The notes beneath the pieces were generated by a model. The model searched no databases and was not told where the DNA came from. It saw only the letters and a program-made list of their open reading frames with translations. A DNA stretch of 64,000 nt from positions 701,942 to 765,941 of the forward strand of contig NZ_PKMC01000001.1 in NCBI RefSeq assembly GCF_002849225.1, read 5' to 3'. This document shows, piece by piece, positions 9,803 to 19,343 of this stretch. How positions within the stretch are numbered: position 1 is the first letter of the stretch; each line of letters starts with the position of its first letter. The position numbers and the translations under genes are program-made. Source of the DNA: Actinomyces sp. UMB0138. Lineage in GTDB: Bacteria > Bacillota > Negativicutes > Veillonellales > Veillonellaceae.

Positions 9803-10567
9803 TTATTCCTCTTCTGCCTCGGCAGCCTTGCGTACGTCTTCAGGCACGTTCATCGAAGTGAAGACGTTCTGAACATCGTCAGAGTCTTCAAGAGCATCGA
9901 TCAAACGGGTCGTCTTCCGCAGCCCATCTAGGTCCACGTCGATCTGAGTGGAGGCTACCCACTCGGTTTCTGCGGAGTTGTAGTCAATGCCGGCTTCCTG
10001 CAATGCGGTGCGCACGTCGACGACCTGGGAAGGATCGGAGTCTACAACAAAGACCTCGCCCATGTCGGTCACTTCTTCTGCACCTGCATCCAGGACTGCC
10101 ATGAGGACGGTATCTTCATCTACGCCATCGGCCTTGGGAACTTCCACGATGCCGCGTCGCGAGAAGAGGTAAGAGACCGAACCCGGGTCAGCCAGGTTGC
10201 CACCATTGCGGGTGAAAGCGACGCGAACGTCGGAAGCAGCCCTGTTCTTGTTGTCGGTGAGGCACTCAACCAGGAAGGCGACGCCATTGGGGCCGTAGCC
10301 CTCGTACATGATGGTTTCCCAATCCGCACCGCCGGCTTCTGCGCCGGAGCCGCGCTTTACCGCGCGATCGATGTTGTCGGCAGGGACCGAGTTCTTCTTC
10401 GCCTTTTGGATGGCATCGTAAAGGGTCGGGTTGCCGTTGGGGTCGCCACCACCGGTGCGGGCTGCAACTTCGATGTTCTTAATGAGTCGCGCAAACAGCT
10501 TGCCGCGCTTGGCATCAATCGCAGCCTTCTTGTGCTTGGTCGTAGCCCACTTAGAGTGTCCCGACAT
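9803..10567 (-). CDS. yebC: YebC/PmpR family protein
   Basis: The 254-residue product begins [25 protein letters not shown], the YebC hallmark, and contains [23 protein letters not shown]. Family members are cytoplasmic and have been described as transcriptional regulators, and more recently as factors that help ribosomes through difficult sequences. It heads the ruvCAB operon, as in many actinobacteria. The 69 bases upstream (10568-10636) separate it from the NUDIX gene and contain no clear terminator. Confidence 0.95.
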   Translation of the reverse strand: MSGHSKWATTKHKKAAIDAKRGKLFARLIKNIEVAARTGGGDPNGNPTLYDAIQKAKKNSVPADNIDRAVKRGSGAEAGGADWETIMYEGYGPNGVAFLVECLTDNKNRAASDVRVAFTRNGGNLADPGSVSYLFSRRGIVEVPKADGVDEDTVLMAVLDAGAEEVTDMGEVFVVDSDPSQVVDVRTALQEAGIDYNSAETEWVASTQIDVDLDGLRKTTRLIDALEDSDDVQNVFTSMNVPEDVRKAAEAEEE

Positions 10568-10636
10568 ATGTACCCCTATCTAGATTTCGTATATTTTTCG
10601 CGGCCGGGGCCGCCTGGCACGGATCAATAATACAGG

Positions 10637-11170
10637 TTAGTTGCCTGATTCGTTTATTCCTATGTGTTGCACGTGTCCATCGTAGCCATGCTGCCACCGG
10701 TTGAGCAGGGAAAAGAGTTCCGCTGGGTATAGCGCCGCTCCATCTTTTTGTAGCTGGCGCAACTCGTTTTGATCAAACCACCTGTACCCATCTAGTACCT
10801 GTGTTTCTGACTGTGTCCATTTTCTATCTATGCGCTTTTCGCGCCCATCTAGATAAGCCACGAAGAAGGTTTCATGCTGTCTGGCCGAACCGCGAGCAAA
10901 GTCAAATATTGCTTGCCTGTAAATAGCCGGGCCCAGAAGTTGGGAGGCCGAAAGCTCAATACCCGTTTCTTCTGCCAACTCCCGACAGGCACCTTCCCGC
11001 GCCCCTTCGCCCTCTTGCAGGCCGCCACCGACCGTGAACCACCAATGACGCGATGGGTTGTCCTTGTCGTGTCCTTCAATAAGCAAGGTGTTTCCCTGCG
11101 CGTCAAACAGAATTACCCTAGCTGCATTCCGAAACGGGATTCCATCCGGGCCCATTGTCCAATCGCTCAT
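10637..11170 (-). CDS. NUDIX hydrolase (C-terminal half of an Rv2609c-like protein)
   Basis: This 177-residue protein has a complete NUDIX box, GGLQEGEGAREGACRELAEETG, with the metal-binding RELAEE core. It also has the fold element WWFTVGGG before it. The substrate cannot be read from sequence. In Mycobacterium the gene at this place after pimA (Rv2609c) encodes a membrane-anchored NUDIX protein. Here the NUDIX domain is a separate gene whose ATG overlaps the upstream gene by 4 bases, so the two halves are probably made together. Confidence 0.88.
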   Translation of the reverse strand: MSDWTMGPDGIPFRNAARVILFDAQGNTLLIEGHDKDNPSRHWWFTVGGGLQEGEGAREGACRELAEETGIELSASQLLGPAIYRQAIFDFARGSARQHETFFVAYLDGREKRIDRKWTQSETQVLDGYRWFDQNELRQLQKDGAALYPAELFSLLNRWQHGYDGHVQHIGINESGN

Positions 11171-11673
11171 TCGAGTCCCTCTCCAATGTTGATTGTCTCG
11201 GGAAGCGGAGCGCCCCCGGCAAGATGCAACAGACGAATGATCGCTCCGGAGCGAATCTGCCTGACTCGCACTACCGCCCCATTATGAATTTTCATGGCAA
11301 TTTGAACGCTGGAATCAGCTGCCTGAAGTTCAGCGAATAGATTTTTCCCTAAAGTTTGCCTATCCGCTGTTGCAGTGATGACCTGCGAAAGGTTCGACTC
11401 CACTAAAGCGCGCTGGGAACTGCCCCGCCCTACCTGATTAGCGTGCAGCGCCTCCAAAGCTGCTCCCTCAAGCAGAATCGAGCTAGCCGGGTCTAGTATC
11501 CCTGCTCGCGCTATCCCCAGTGCACAAGCCGCCCTCTGTAACAGCGCCCGATCCAGATTATGCTGCATCTGGTCAATACGCTTGTGCAGTGAGTCGAGCT
11601 TTCTTGCTTGCAAGGTAGCAAATATGCCCGCACACACGAGCAGCACTACTGCCGCGATAAGAAGATATTTCAC
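11167..11673 (-). CDS. Membrane-anchored helical protein, split partner of the NUDIX gene
   Basis: The 168 residues start with a single membrane helix (KYLLIAAVVLLVCAGIFATL). A soluble helical domain follows, with LDSLHKRIDQMQHNLDRALLQR and GILDPASSILLEGAALEA. This resembles the region that precedes the NUDIX domain in single-chain actinobacterial homologues at the same locus. The gene has a 1-base overlap with pimA upstream and a 4-base overlap with the NUDIX gene downstream. The separation into two genes is seen directly; the idea that they act together is inferred. Confidence 0.75.
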   Translation of the reverse strand: MKYLLIAAVVLLVCAGIFATLQARKLDSLHKRIDQMQHNLDRALLQRAACALGIARAGILDPASSILLEGAALEALHANQVGRGSSQRALVESNLSQVITATADRQTLGKNLFAELQAADSSVQIAMKIHNGAVVRVRQIRSGAIIRLLHLAGGAPLPETINIGEGLE

Positions 11674-12773
11674 TATGCACCCGCCAAAACCGTACGGTAC
11701 ACAGCCTCGACCTTGTCAGTTACGCTCTGCCAGTCATATTGCAGGGCACGTTCCCTGCCCTTTCTAGATAGAGCCACCTGCAAATCGGGGCTTTCTGCCA
11801 AAAGGACCATCTTTTGAGCTAGATCTGTACCGTCGGCACACTTGAATGAGATCCCATATTCGTCATGTTGCAGAACTGCCATAAAAGCAACCAGATCCGA
11901 AGCAATCACGGGGGCTCCGGCAGCCATGGCTTCCACCAAGACTATTCCGAATGATTCGCCTCCGGTCTGCGGTGCAATATAAGCGGTCGCCGATGCTAGC
12001 AGCTGTGCCTTTTCGAGGTCGGACACGCCGCCAAGAAATTCCACTCCAGGTACATCATCAAGACCCAGATTCTTGGTGTTTGCCTGTCCTCTGCCAGCGA
12101 TCAGGAAGCGGGCCTTTGGCAGCTGCTCAGAAACTAGCTTTATCGCCTGGGCAAATATGGGCAGTCCCTTGCGTTCTTCGTCTAAACGACCCAAGAACGC
12201 AAATGTTGGAGCTGAGCTAGTTCCTTGCCACTTAGTGACCGGATCTACCTGAAAATCGGCGACGGAAACGCCGTTAGGGATTACCACCGCGTCTCCGCCG
12301 AGATGATCTACCACCGTTCGCCTGGCTTCATCAGATACCGCTATTCGAGCCGCCAATTTATCCATAATCGACACCAGGATTGGCGAAGTTATTTTCAAGG
12401 CTAAAGAGCGCATCATATTTGAATGGAAGGTCCCCACTACAGGACACTTTGCATTTGCCAGTGCCAGGAGCGAGACAGAGGGGCTGGCTGGCTCATGCAC
12501 GTGAATAAGATCGAACTTTCCCTGGTCTAACCATGCACGAACTCTCGCATTTGGGCGAGGTCCGAAGGCCAGCCTCGCCACCGACCCGTTGTAAGGAATC
12601 GCGATCGAGGGGCCAGTCGAAGTGAACCCTTCGAATCCGGGATCTTTGGTTGCAGGTCCCAACACTTCAACGTCATGTCCCCGCTCGCGCAACACTTGCG
12701 CGATGTCTCGGATATGGACCTGTACTCCCCCAGAAACATCAAAACTATAGGGGCAAACAATACCTATCTTCAC
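11673..12773 (-). CDS. pimA: Phosphatidylinositol alpha-mannosyltransferase PimA
   Basis: PimA transfers the first mannose from GDP-mannose to phosphatidylinositol on the cytoplasmic face of the membrane. The 366-residue GT4-type (GT-B) enzyme starts MKIGIVCPYSFDVSGGVQVHI, the typical Gly-rich N-terminus. It carries LIHVHEPASPSVSLLAL, HSNMMR and the C-terminal donor site GGESFGIVLVEAMAAGAP. It lies between patA and the anchor/NUDIX pair in the conserved PIM operon and overlaps patA by 4 bases. Confidence 0.93.
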   Translation of the reverse strand: MKIGIVCPYSFDVSGGVQVHIRDIAQVLRERGHDVEVLGPATKDPGFEGFTSTGPSIAIPYNGSVARLAFGPRPNARVRAWLDQGKFDLIHVHEPASPSVSLLALANAKCPVVGTFHSNMMRSLALKITSPILVSIMDKLAARIAVSDEARRTVVDHLGGDAVVIPNGVSVADFQVDPVTKWQGTSSAPTFAFLGRLDEERKGLPIFAQAIKLVSEQLPKARFLIAGRGQANTKNLGLDDVPGVEFLGGVSDLEKAQLLASATAYIAPQTGGESFGIVLVEAMAAGAPVIASDLVAFMAVLQHDEYGISFKCADGTDLAQKMVLLAESPDLQVALSRKGRERALQYDWQSVTDKVEAVYRTVLAGA

Positions 12774-13681
12774 GAGTGTTGTTCCATCTGTGCGTGCTTT
12801 TTCCGTGACCGCTCTAGACGCTCAGGATCGAGATCCCGCACAAAGACCGGCTGACACATGTGCCACGACTTCACCCAGGGCCGCATCATGGTCTCGAATT
12901 CTTGTACCCACACTGCTGTGACCTGCTCAACCGTGCCTGCCGTATCGAGTGGCCCCCGAACTATCATCTCTACCCCATTTTTAGTTCCGGCTGCTTTAGC
13001 TCGAGCCCCGTTTAGTGATATGTCCCTAGCTGCCGCCATGTACAGAGGCGCCCCTAATTTCTTCGCTAGTGCTGCGGGACCGGCTGCTACGAGCGCCTTA
13101 GCACCAAATAGGTCGACCTCTATCCCAGCGCCGGTAATGTCCCTGTCAGCAAGCAGGGCGATGATGCCCGCCCCTTCCTTACCTTGTCGTAGCAGTTCCC
13201 TGAATACGGGGTTTCCTTTCTTGGCAGGGATAATCTTCATATTGTTTCGAGCGCGCAGCTCAGTGAAAGTGTCGAAGAGTGCCTTCGGGGCAACTTCTTC
13301 GGCAACGGTAGTAAGACCAGCCAAGTTCTGGGCTGCCCACGCCCCCACCAAATCCCAATTCGCAGTGTGGCCTAGTGCTACGCAAACTGGACCAGCCGCT
13401 AGGTCTCTATACAGTTGCGCAGGTATCTTGGCATCTACAGCCGCATCAATCCGCAGCCGCGAAGGGCTTGCGAAGTTTCCCAGGTCCGCAAAGTACCGGT
13501 AGTAGCTGGCTAGCGCCCCCACGACGTCCTCTTCACCTGCCTGGGCGAGGTTAGTTTGGAGTTGCCTGGCGCCGGGATACCGCGCTGCGACCGCAATCCG
13601 ACTAGCGCCATAGGCCGCCCAGTATCGGAAAGCCGATGGCACTTTAGCTGCAATTTTCAGAGCTACCGGGTAGGGATTCAT
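12770..13681 (-). CDS. patA: PatA-like phosphatidylinositol mannoside acyltransferase
   Basis: A HtrB/LpxL-type acyltransferase of 303 residues. The sequence ALGHTANWDLVGAWAAQN carries the catalytic H(X4)D motif, and LLADRDITGAGIEVDLFG is a second family block. In mycobacteria PatA acylates the mannose of PIM. The ATG at 13681 was chosen because it gives a 4-base ATGA overlap with pgsA and begins MNPYPVALKIAAKVP. A longer in-frame start at 13771 would lie deep inside pgsA. The exact acyl acceptor is inferred from synteny. Confidence 0.9.
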   Translation of the reverse strand: MNPYPVALKIAAKVPSAFRYWAAYGASRIAVAARYPGARQLQTNLAQAGEEDVVGALASYYRYFADLGNFASPSRLRIDAAVDAKIPAQLYRDLAAGPVCVALGHTANWDLVGAWAAQNLAGLTTVAEEVAPKALFDTFTELRARNNMKIIPAKKGNPVFRELLRQGKEGAGIIALLADRDITGAGIEVDLFGAKALVAAGPAALAKKLGAPLYMAAARDISLNGARAKAAGTKNGVEMIVRGPLDTAGTVEQVTAVWVQEFETMMRPWVKSWHMCQPVFVRDLDPERLERSRKKHAQMEQHS

Positions 13682-14292
13682 CCAAGCTGCTCTTTCACAG
13701 TGGCCAGTCTTTGCATAACAGTCACAAATCCGGCTACTGCGACGAGGGCGAGTGCAGCAGTAATAAACCAAGTAGAGGCACCGATACTAGTTAGGAGTGC
13801 GCCGATTCCGACGGTAACTAGCCGGTCGGTACGTTCGGCAATTCCCACAGTGGCGTTAGCACCTAGCGATTCTGCTTTAGCCCTGGCATAAGGCACCGCC
13901 GCAGCCATGACGGTAGCGCAAATGCCCAGCGCGATAGTGATGATCTGGTGAGCCCCGGCAGGCAAATGCAAAGCCGCCCATAGAGTCAATGACCCAAATA
14001 CTGCCCCGTCACTAATGCGATCGAGCGTCGAATCCAAAAAAGAGCCGAACTGCGACTGCTTCTTAGTTAGCCGTGCCAAGATTCCATCAAGAGAATCACA
14101 GAACATGACTATGACCAGAACAATTACGCCGGCAAGCAGATGGCCCGTAGGTATAAGGGAACACGCGGCGGCCACTGTCACTACGGTTCCTGCAGCAGTA
14201 ACCGCATTGGGACTAATTTTCCACTTCGCCAAAACCTTGGCTAACGGGGTAAAAATAGCCTTAGTTACACTCCGCCCGTGAATCCCTAGCAC
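13678..14292 (-). CDS. pgsA: CDP-alcohol phosphatidyltransferase (phosphatidylinositol phosphate synthase)
   Basis: A 204-residue integral membrane enzyme that should join CDP-diacylglycerol to myo-inositol-1-phosphate, the step that supplies PI for PIMs. The CDP-alcohol phosphotransferase signature D-x2-D-G-x2-A-R-x8-G-x3-D-x3-D is complete in the stretch starting CDSLDGILAR and ending FLDSTLD. Several membrane helices surround it. Inositol phosphate as acceptor is inferred from the operon (HIT-pgsA-patA-pimA), which matches the mycobacterial pgsA1 locus. The gene abuts the HIT gene with no gap. Confidence 0.92.
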   Translation of the reverse strand: MLGIHGRSVTKAIFTPLAKVLAKWKISPNAVTAAGTVVTVAAACSLIPTGHLLAGVIVLVIVMFCDSLDGILARLTKKQSQFGSFLDSTLDRISDGAVFGSLTLWAALHLPAGAHQIITIALGICATVMAAAVPYARAKAESLGANATVGIAERTDRLVTVGIGALLTSIGASTWFITAALALVAVAGFVTVMQRLATVKEQLG

Positions 14293-14844
14293 CTATTCCT
14301 CCCAAGCCTTTGCTATCAGTTCGCGTTCCTCGCCAAGTAGCTGTGGCACGGCCTTTACCTGGGCCACAATCGGGAAGAAATTCGCGTCTCCGGACCACCT
14401 AGGAACAACGTGCTGGTGCAGGTGTGCCGCAATTCCGGCTCCTGCTACTGCGCCCTGGTTCATACCCAAGTTGAAGCCGTGTGGCGAAGCTACCTGCTGT
14501 AGCACTTGCATTGCCTTTGCAGTAAGTTCGCCGAACTCGACTCGCACCTCGGGAGCGATATCCGGGTAGAGAGACACGTGCTCGTACGGGCACACCAAGA
14601 GGTGGCCAGCGTTGTACGGGAACAGATTCATCAATACGAAGCAGTGCTTACCGCGGTGGACGATCAGCCCGTCTTCGTCTGTCTTATCTGGCGCTGCGCA
14701 AAACGGGCACTCATCCTTAGAGCCGTCCTTCGGCTTTGACTCTCCGGAGATGTATGCCTGGCGATGCGGGGTCCACAGACGCTGAAAAGCATCCGGAACC
14801 CCCGCGTACGCCCGCGAATCCTGAGTTGGAATCTCAGATGTCAT
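14293..14844 (-). CDS. HIT family protein (AP4A phosphorylase-like)
   Basis: This 183-residue product has the histidine triad [12 protein letters not shown] and the N-terminal FCAAP motif after a CPFC pair. The mycobacterial homologue at the same position is a diadenosine tetraphosphate phosphorylase. ATG 14844 was chosen ([15 protein letters not shown]); it overlaps the thrS stop by 11 bases. A longer frame from 14889 would extend further into thrS. Confidence 0.9.
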   Translation of the reverse strand: MTSEIPTQDSRAYAGVPDAFQRLWTPHRQAYISGESKPKDGSKDECPFCAAPDKTDEDGLIVHRGKHCFVLMNLFPYNAGHLLVCPYEHVSLYPDIAPEVRVEFGELTAKAMQVLQQVASPHGFNLGMNQGAVAGAGIAAHLHQHVVPRWSGDANFFPIVAQVKAVPQLLGEERELIAKAWEE

Positions 14845-16843
14845 TGCGACGGCTCCTAATGGCCTCGACAATCTGAGCCACGGCCTCATCTACAGGAATG
14901 CCGTTTTCCTGCTTTCCGCCACGGTAACGGAACGAAACTGCTCCCGCCTCCGCATCTTCACCACCGGCAATCAGGATGTATGGGACACGTTCCTTAGCAG
15001 CAGTGCGAATCTTCTTGCCGAAACGGTCGGAAGAAAGATCGACTTCCACCCTGACTCCCTGGCTACGCAGCTTTTCGGCCACCTCGTTTACGTAGTCGAA
15101 GAAAGCCTCGGCAACAGGAACCAGGCGTACCTGCACAGGGGCGAGCCACGGAGGGAAGGCGCCGGCGTAGTGTTCTACGAGCACGCCGATGAAGCGTTCC
15201 ACTGAGCCCAGCTTGGCGGAGTGGATCATTACGGGCCGCTTTCGAGTGCCGTCCTCGGCAGTGTATTCGAGGTCGAAGCGCTCCGGCTGATTGAAGTCGT
15301 ACTGAACGGTCGACATCTGCCAGGTACGCCCGATAGCGTCCTTTACCTGCACCGACACCTTAGGACCATAGAATGCTGCTCCACCCGGATCCGGAACTAG
15401 ATCCAGACCAGTTGCTTCGCATGCCTCGGTCAGAATTCTGGTTGCGTTGTCCCAATCTTCATCAGAGCCGATGAACTTGTCCTTATGAGCCCCGTCGTCG
15501 CGAGTAGACAGCTCCAGGTAGAAATCGGTGAGGCCGAAATCGCGAAGAATTCCTAGGAAGAAATTCAGCTGCATCTGAATCTCTTCTTTAGCCTGCTCCG
15601 GAGTGCAGTAGGTGTGCGAGTCGTCCTGCGTGAATCCGCGCATGCGAGTGAGGCCGTGTACAACGCCCGACTTCTCGTAGCGATAATCGTGTCCGAGTTC
15701 GTAGAAGCGAAGAGGTAGTTCGCGGTAAGACCTGCCAGAGGACCTGTAGATCAGGTTGTGCATCGGGCAGTTCATTGCCTTCAGGTAGTACTCCTGGCCC
15801 GCCTTGGTCACGTTCCCCTGTTCGTCGACTTCCTCGTCCACCTTCATGGGCGGGAACATTGTGTCGGCGTAGTAGGGCAGGTGTCCGGAAGTGTGGAAGA
15901 GTCCGCCCTTAGAAATTTCAGGCGTGTGCACCATCTGGAAGCCGGCTTCAATGTGCTTGCGGGTCACAAAATCTTCGATTTCGTGACGCAAGATGCCGCC
16001 CTTGGGGTGGAAAACAACTAAGCCGGGGCCGATCTCTTCTGGGAAAGAGTACAGGTCCAGCTCAGTACCCAGCTTGCGATGGTCGCGCTTCGCGGCCTCT
16101 TCAATGCGGGTTTGGTATGCCTTTAGATCTTCCTTTGAGGCCCACGCAGTTCCATAAACACGCTGCAGGTGATCATTCGCCTGGTCACCGCGCCAGTACG
16201 CAGCAGAAGATTTGGTGAGCGCAAAGCCGTTGCCCAAGTACTTCGTCGACGGCACATGCGGGCCGCGGCACAGATCCTTCCATGCCACTTCCCCATTCCT
16301 GCGCACGTTGTCGTATATGGTCAGTTCGTTGCCACCCACCTCGACTGAAGCGCCTTCGGGACCGTTGCCTCCCTTGAGCCCGATCAGCTCCAGCTTGTAC
16401 GGCTGATCTGAAAGCTCTTCGCGAGCCTCATCTTCAGAGACCACGCGGCGGACGAAGGACTGATTCTCCTTCACGATCTTTTGCATTGCCTTCTGCAACT
16501 TCTTTAGATCATCCGGGGTAAGTGGGTCGATGTTGCCGAAGTCGTAGTAGAACCCGTCCGTTACTGGCGGGCCAATACCCAGGTTTACCTGTGGGTTGGC
16601 CTGCTGCATTGCCTGGGCTAGGACGTGCGTGGCGCTATGACGCAAAATCGCAAGTCCCTCTTCGGTAGCAGTGGTAATTGGCTCTATTTCATCCCCATCA
16701 GCGATAGTCGCAGCCAGATCCACCGTTTTTCCGTTGCGCCTCATGGCGACGATAGTTCGATCCTTGCCCCACAGGGTCAGGCCGGTGCTTTCGGCTTCGA
16801 GTTCCTGGGCTTTGCCATCTATAGTGCATTGGACGCTCGCCAC
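14834..16843 (-). CDS. thrS: Threonyl-tRNA synthetase
   Basis: A class II aminoacyl-tRNA synthetase of 669 residues that charges tRNA-Thr. It has the N-terminal TGS domain, the second additional (editing-related) domain with [11 protein letters not shown], and the catalytic core with [13 protein letters not shown] motif 2 ([16 protein letters not shown]) and zinc-ligand regions. A C-terminal anticodon-binding domain carries [11 protein letters not shown]. Translation probably begins at GTG 16843, preceded by GGAG. It is the first gene of the thrS-HIT-pgsA-patA-pimA operon. I saw no T-box-like leader in the 69 bases before it. Confidence 0.97.
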   Translation of the reverse strand: MASVQCTIDGKAQELEAESTGLTLWGKDRTIVAMRRNGKTVDLAATIADGDEIEPITTATEEGLAILRHSATHVLAQAMQQANPQVNLGIGPPVTDGFYYDFGNIDPLTPDDLKKLQKAMQKIVKENQSFVRRVVSEDEAREELSDQPYKLELIGLKGGNGPEGASVEVGGNELTIYDNVRRNGEVAWKDLCRGPHVPSTKYLGNGFALTKSSAAYWRGDQANDHLQRVYGTAWASKEDLKAYQTRIEEAAKRDHRKLGTELDLYSFPEEIGPGLVVFHPKGGILRHEIEDFVTRKHIEAGFQMVHTPEISKGGLFHTSGHLPYYADTMFPPMKVDEEVDEQGNVTKAGQEYYLKAMNCPMHNLIYRSSGRSYRELPLRFYELGHDYRYEKSGVVHGLTRMRGFTQDDSHTYCTPEQAKEEIQMQLNFFLGILRDFGLTDFYLELSTRDDGAHKDKFIGSDEDWDNATRILTEACEATGLDLVPDPGGAAFYGPKVSVQVKDAIGRTWQMSTVQYDFNQPERFDLEYTAEDGTRKRPVMIHSAKLGSVERFIGVLVEHYAGAFPPWLAPVQVRLVPVAEAFFDYVNEVAEKLRSQGVRVEVDLSSDRFGKKIRTAAKERVPYILIAGGEDAEAGAVSFRYRGGKQENGIPVDEAVAQIVEAIRSRRNDI

Positions 16844-16912
16844 TGCATCTCCATTCTTAGGGGTTACTTCGGTAATGATTCTACCGTCTTCAAAACACGG
16901 TAAGGGACAGGT

Positions 16913-17944
16913 CTATTTCTTGGCTATTTTCTGCAACGCGCCGCTTAGCACCCGCTTGGATGCAAGGGCGTGTTTTAGGGCTAGGTATACCGGCTTGTTG
17001 ACCGGTACATCCCATGCCCAAGGCAGTTCGGTGCGGTGGTGTGCCCACCGCTTCTTGTACTGGCCCACTCCATATAGTTCGGGGCAGCGCGAGGAGTCTG
17101 TTCCCATAAGATCGAAAGTCTTTACGCCTTCAGCTGCGAGCGTCTGACAGGTTCGCAGGTCCAGTAGGTCTGCCCCCAGCACGTCGTGAGCTTCAGGCAA
17201 CGATGCACCGTAGTAGGCCCACGAGTGTTTCCCGTTGACCACTACCAGATCCCAGCACACGGGTTTGTCGTCGATAAAGACAGCGAACAGACGCGCATGT
17301 TCGGGGCCAAGAATCGACAGCATATCCGTGTATACCTTCATCGGATGAGGACGGAAGCCGTCCCGCTGCGCCGTGATCTGCATAATCTTGTAGTACTTGG
17401 CGAACTCTTGCTCGCTAAGGCCGGTCACCTCGCGGAATTGCACGTCGTCTCGGCCCTCAATCCGCTTATTTACCCGGCGAATTGCGCGCCGGCCTTCCGT
17501 GGGAAGTGCGTCCACGATTCCCTGTGCAGTCCCCGAGGACAGATCGACAAGGACGGTCTTGTCATAGGGCAAATACTGCAACACGCGGTGGGTGTCCTCA
17601 GCCTCGTAGGTGGCGTGCAGACGCACGAAGATAACCTTCTTGTCCCGTTTCTTCACCTCAACCAAAAGGAGTTCGCGCAGCTCTGCCTCATCAGCTGGGG
17701 AGGGAGATTTAAACCATACCGGGCCATTTTTGGCCCATAAATATTTGAAGCCGCGCACCGAGTACTCGGTAAGCACAATGACGGCTTTCGTTTTTTTGCC
17801 AGATTTTAATGCAAATCGGCCCCATACTTTGCGCCCCAACTTTTGGTTGTAGGTTCCCCACACTTCAGTTTGTTCTATGGGGTACCGATCAATTCCCGAG
17901 GCGAGTTGTTTCAGTTCGGAATCCGAAATTTGAACGAGCTCCAC
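16913..17944 (-). CDS. FemAB-like peptidoglycan bridge aminoacyltransferase
   Basis: This 343-residue protein looks like a FemA/B/X-type transferase of the GNAT-like superfamily, which adds amino acids from aminoacyl-tRNA to the peptidoglycan stem peptide. Visible family features are YPIEQTEVWGTYNQKLG near the N-terminus, FKYLWAKNGPVWF, RRAIRRVNKR in the middle, WAYYGASLPEAHDVLGADLLDL and FDLMGTDSSRCPELYGVGQYKK. It lacks the long coiled-coil arm of staphylococcal FemA. It lies 47 bases downstream of an ATP-grasp ligase gene on the same strand. The amino acid added cannot be read from sequence. Confidence 0.82.
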   Translation of the reverse strand: MELVQISDSELKQLASGIDRYPIEQTEVWGTYNQKLGRKVWGRFALKSGKKTKAVIVLTEYSVRGFKYLWAKNGPVWFKSPSPADEAELRELLLVEVKKRDKKVIFVRLHATYEAEDTHRVLQYLPYDKTVLVDLSSGTAQGIVDALPTEGRRAIRRVNKRIEGRDDVQFREVTGLSEQEFAKYYKIMQITAQRDGFRPHPMKVYTDMLSILGPEHARLFAVFIDDKPVCWDLVVVNGKHSWAYYGASLPEAHDVLGADLLDLRTCQTLAAEGVKTFDLMGTDSSRCPELYGVGQYKKRWAHHRTELPWAWDVPVNKPVYLALKHALASKRVLSGALQKIAKK

Positions 17945-17991
17945 AAAATACCTTCCGCTGTGATCTTGTCTTGTTAAGCCTAGCTGCCGTG

Positions 17992-19224
17992 TCAGTACGA
18001 GGTATCCGTGGCTTTGGGATAGTACTTGGCAAATTTCCGGTACTGATTTAGTCGTTGCCCGTGCAGCAACAAGCTACGGGACAATGAAGGTTCTGCCTTT
18101 GACAACGTGGGATCTACAATCTTCCGTTCCCAAAGTAGCCGCCACAACCTGGCACGCACCTTCTTGTCCGATACATAGTGCAACAGCAGCGGGAAGGGAA
18201 CTAACGAGTAAAGAACTTCGTTCTTCAGAGTGCGTGGCTTTAACTGTTTGCCTTCTACCAAGTCATAGACCATCGGCTCCAATGCATTCAGTCCGCCTGC
18301 GGCCATGTAGTAGGAATTCCTGCCGATCCGGGGATTGATCTCGAAGAATAGGGAGCGTCCGTCGCGTGGATCAATTTTCACGTCGAAGTTAGCAAAGCCG
18401 CGATAGCCAGTGTGCTTCAGGAATTTCTTGGCATCCTCCCATAGCTTCGGGAACTGCTCTGTGATCATGGCGACGGGATTGCCAATCATGGTTGGCAGGT
18501 GATCTTCCAGCAGTACTCTGGCCGACCCCAACAGCGTTACTTCTCCGTGGGAGTCTACATATGCAGTGATGGACCGCATCTGGGTGTTGTCACCGGGAAT
18601 TAGCTCTTGCACTACGAACGTAGAGCGATAGCCGGCGCTGGCGAGTTTTTTCCACAGATCATCCAGTTCTGCCTGGGAGTCAACGAAGTAGATCTTCTTC
18701 TTGCCAACAAAAGATACCTCGTCGTAATCTGCGCCCACAGCTGTCTTGGCCACTACCGGGAACCGCAGTTTGGTAGGGGGAACAGTGAAAGAATCCGCCG
18801 CTGCACCAGAAAAATCAACAACCTCGGTTTCAGGGGTATCGATGCCCAGCTCGTCACAGATTCCTGCAAAAGCGACCTTGTCGGAGACTTTGTCGATGAC
18901 GTCTACGTCAGGGAACGGGATAACCCACCGCTCCCCCAGCTCTGCGCGAGACTTTGAGATGAGGCGCGCGTGCCCATCGGTGTTGGCCATGATCACCAAC
19001 TTGCCAGCTGGCACTGAAGCTTCTACCTCTTTTAGGGCCGCAATCACGTCCTTAGCACGCCCCGATTTCAGAGGGCGAACCTCGCAGTAAGCAGATTTGC
19101 TGATGGCACCGATGGCCCCTCCAGTCAAACAGATGGAAGTCTTGGCAAAAGCTTCATAGAACTGACGCGCTAGCGCATAAATGCCAATGTCTCCGCCAAT
19201 TAGCACAGGGGTGAAGTCAACCAT
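17992..19224 (-). CDS. ATP-grasp carboxylate-amine ligase
   Basis: This 410-residue ATP-grasp enzyme begins VDFTPVLIGGDIGIYALARQFYE. The ATP-grasp region has FPVVAKTAVGADYDEVSF and FVVQELIPGD, then the metal-binding elements FANFDVKIDP and LFFEINPRIGRNSYY. It resembles the D-aspartate ligase (Aslfm-like) class that attaches an amino acid by its side chain to the peptidoglycan stem. That is judged from overall layout, not a search. Its pairing with a FemAB-like gene suggests joint work on the cell-wall cross-bridge. It is divergent from the histidine kinase gene across 119 bases. Confidence 0.75.
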   Translation of the reverse strand: MVDFTPVLIGGDIGIYALARQFYEAFAKTSICLTGGAIGAISKSAYCEVRPLKSGRAKDVIAALKEVEASVPAGKLVIMANTDGHARLISKSRAELGERWVIPFPDVDVIDKVSDKVAFAGICDELGIDTPETEVVDFSGAAADSFTVPPTKLRFPVVAKTAVGADYDEVSFVGKKKIYFVDSQAELDDLWKKLASAGYRSTFVVQELIPGDNTQMRSITAYVDSHGEVTLLGSARVLLEDHLPTMIGNPVAMITEQFPKLWEDAKKFLKHTGYRGFANFDVKIDPRDGRSLFFEINPRIGRNSYYMAAGGLNALEPMVYDLVEGKQLKPRTLKNEVLYSLVPFPLLLHYVSDKKVRARLWRLLWERKIVDPTLSKAEPSLSRSLLLHGQRLNQYRKFAKYYPKATDTSY

Positions 19225-19343
19225 TTCTTCCTCAACTCGTCGGATTCTTTCGCCTTACCACCTTACAAGCAAACCATCGCCCCGGCAGATTGCCCCGCCG
19301 AAGCTATTTTCTTCAGTTTTCTTGCTGATATAAGCTAAAAGGC

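Noticed and set aside
12858..13502. A 214-codon open frame on plus opposite patA
   Set aside because: Ser/Ala-rich shadow with no family features; patA on minus has its catalytic motif and operon context.
16844..16912. T-box leader before thrS
   Set aside because: The gap is only 69 bases and no specifier or terminator hairpin was seen.
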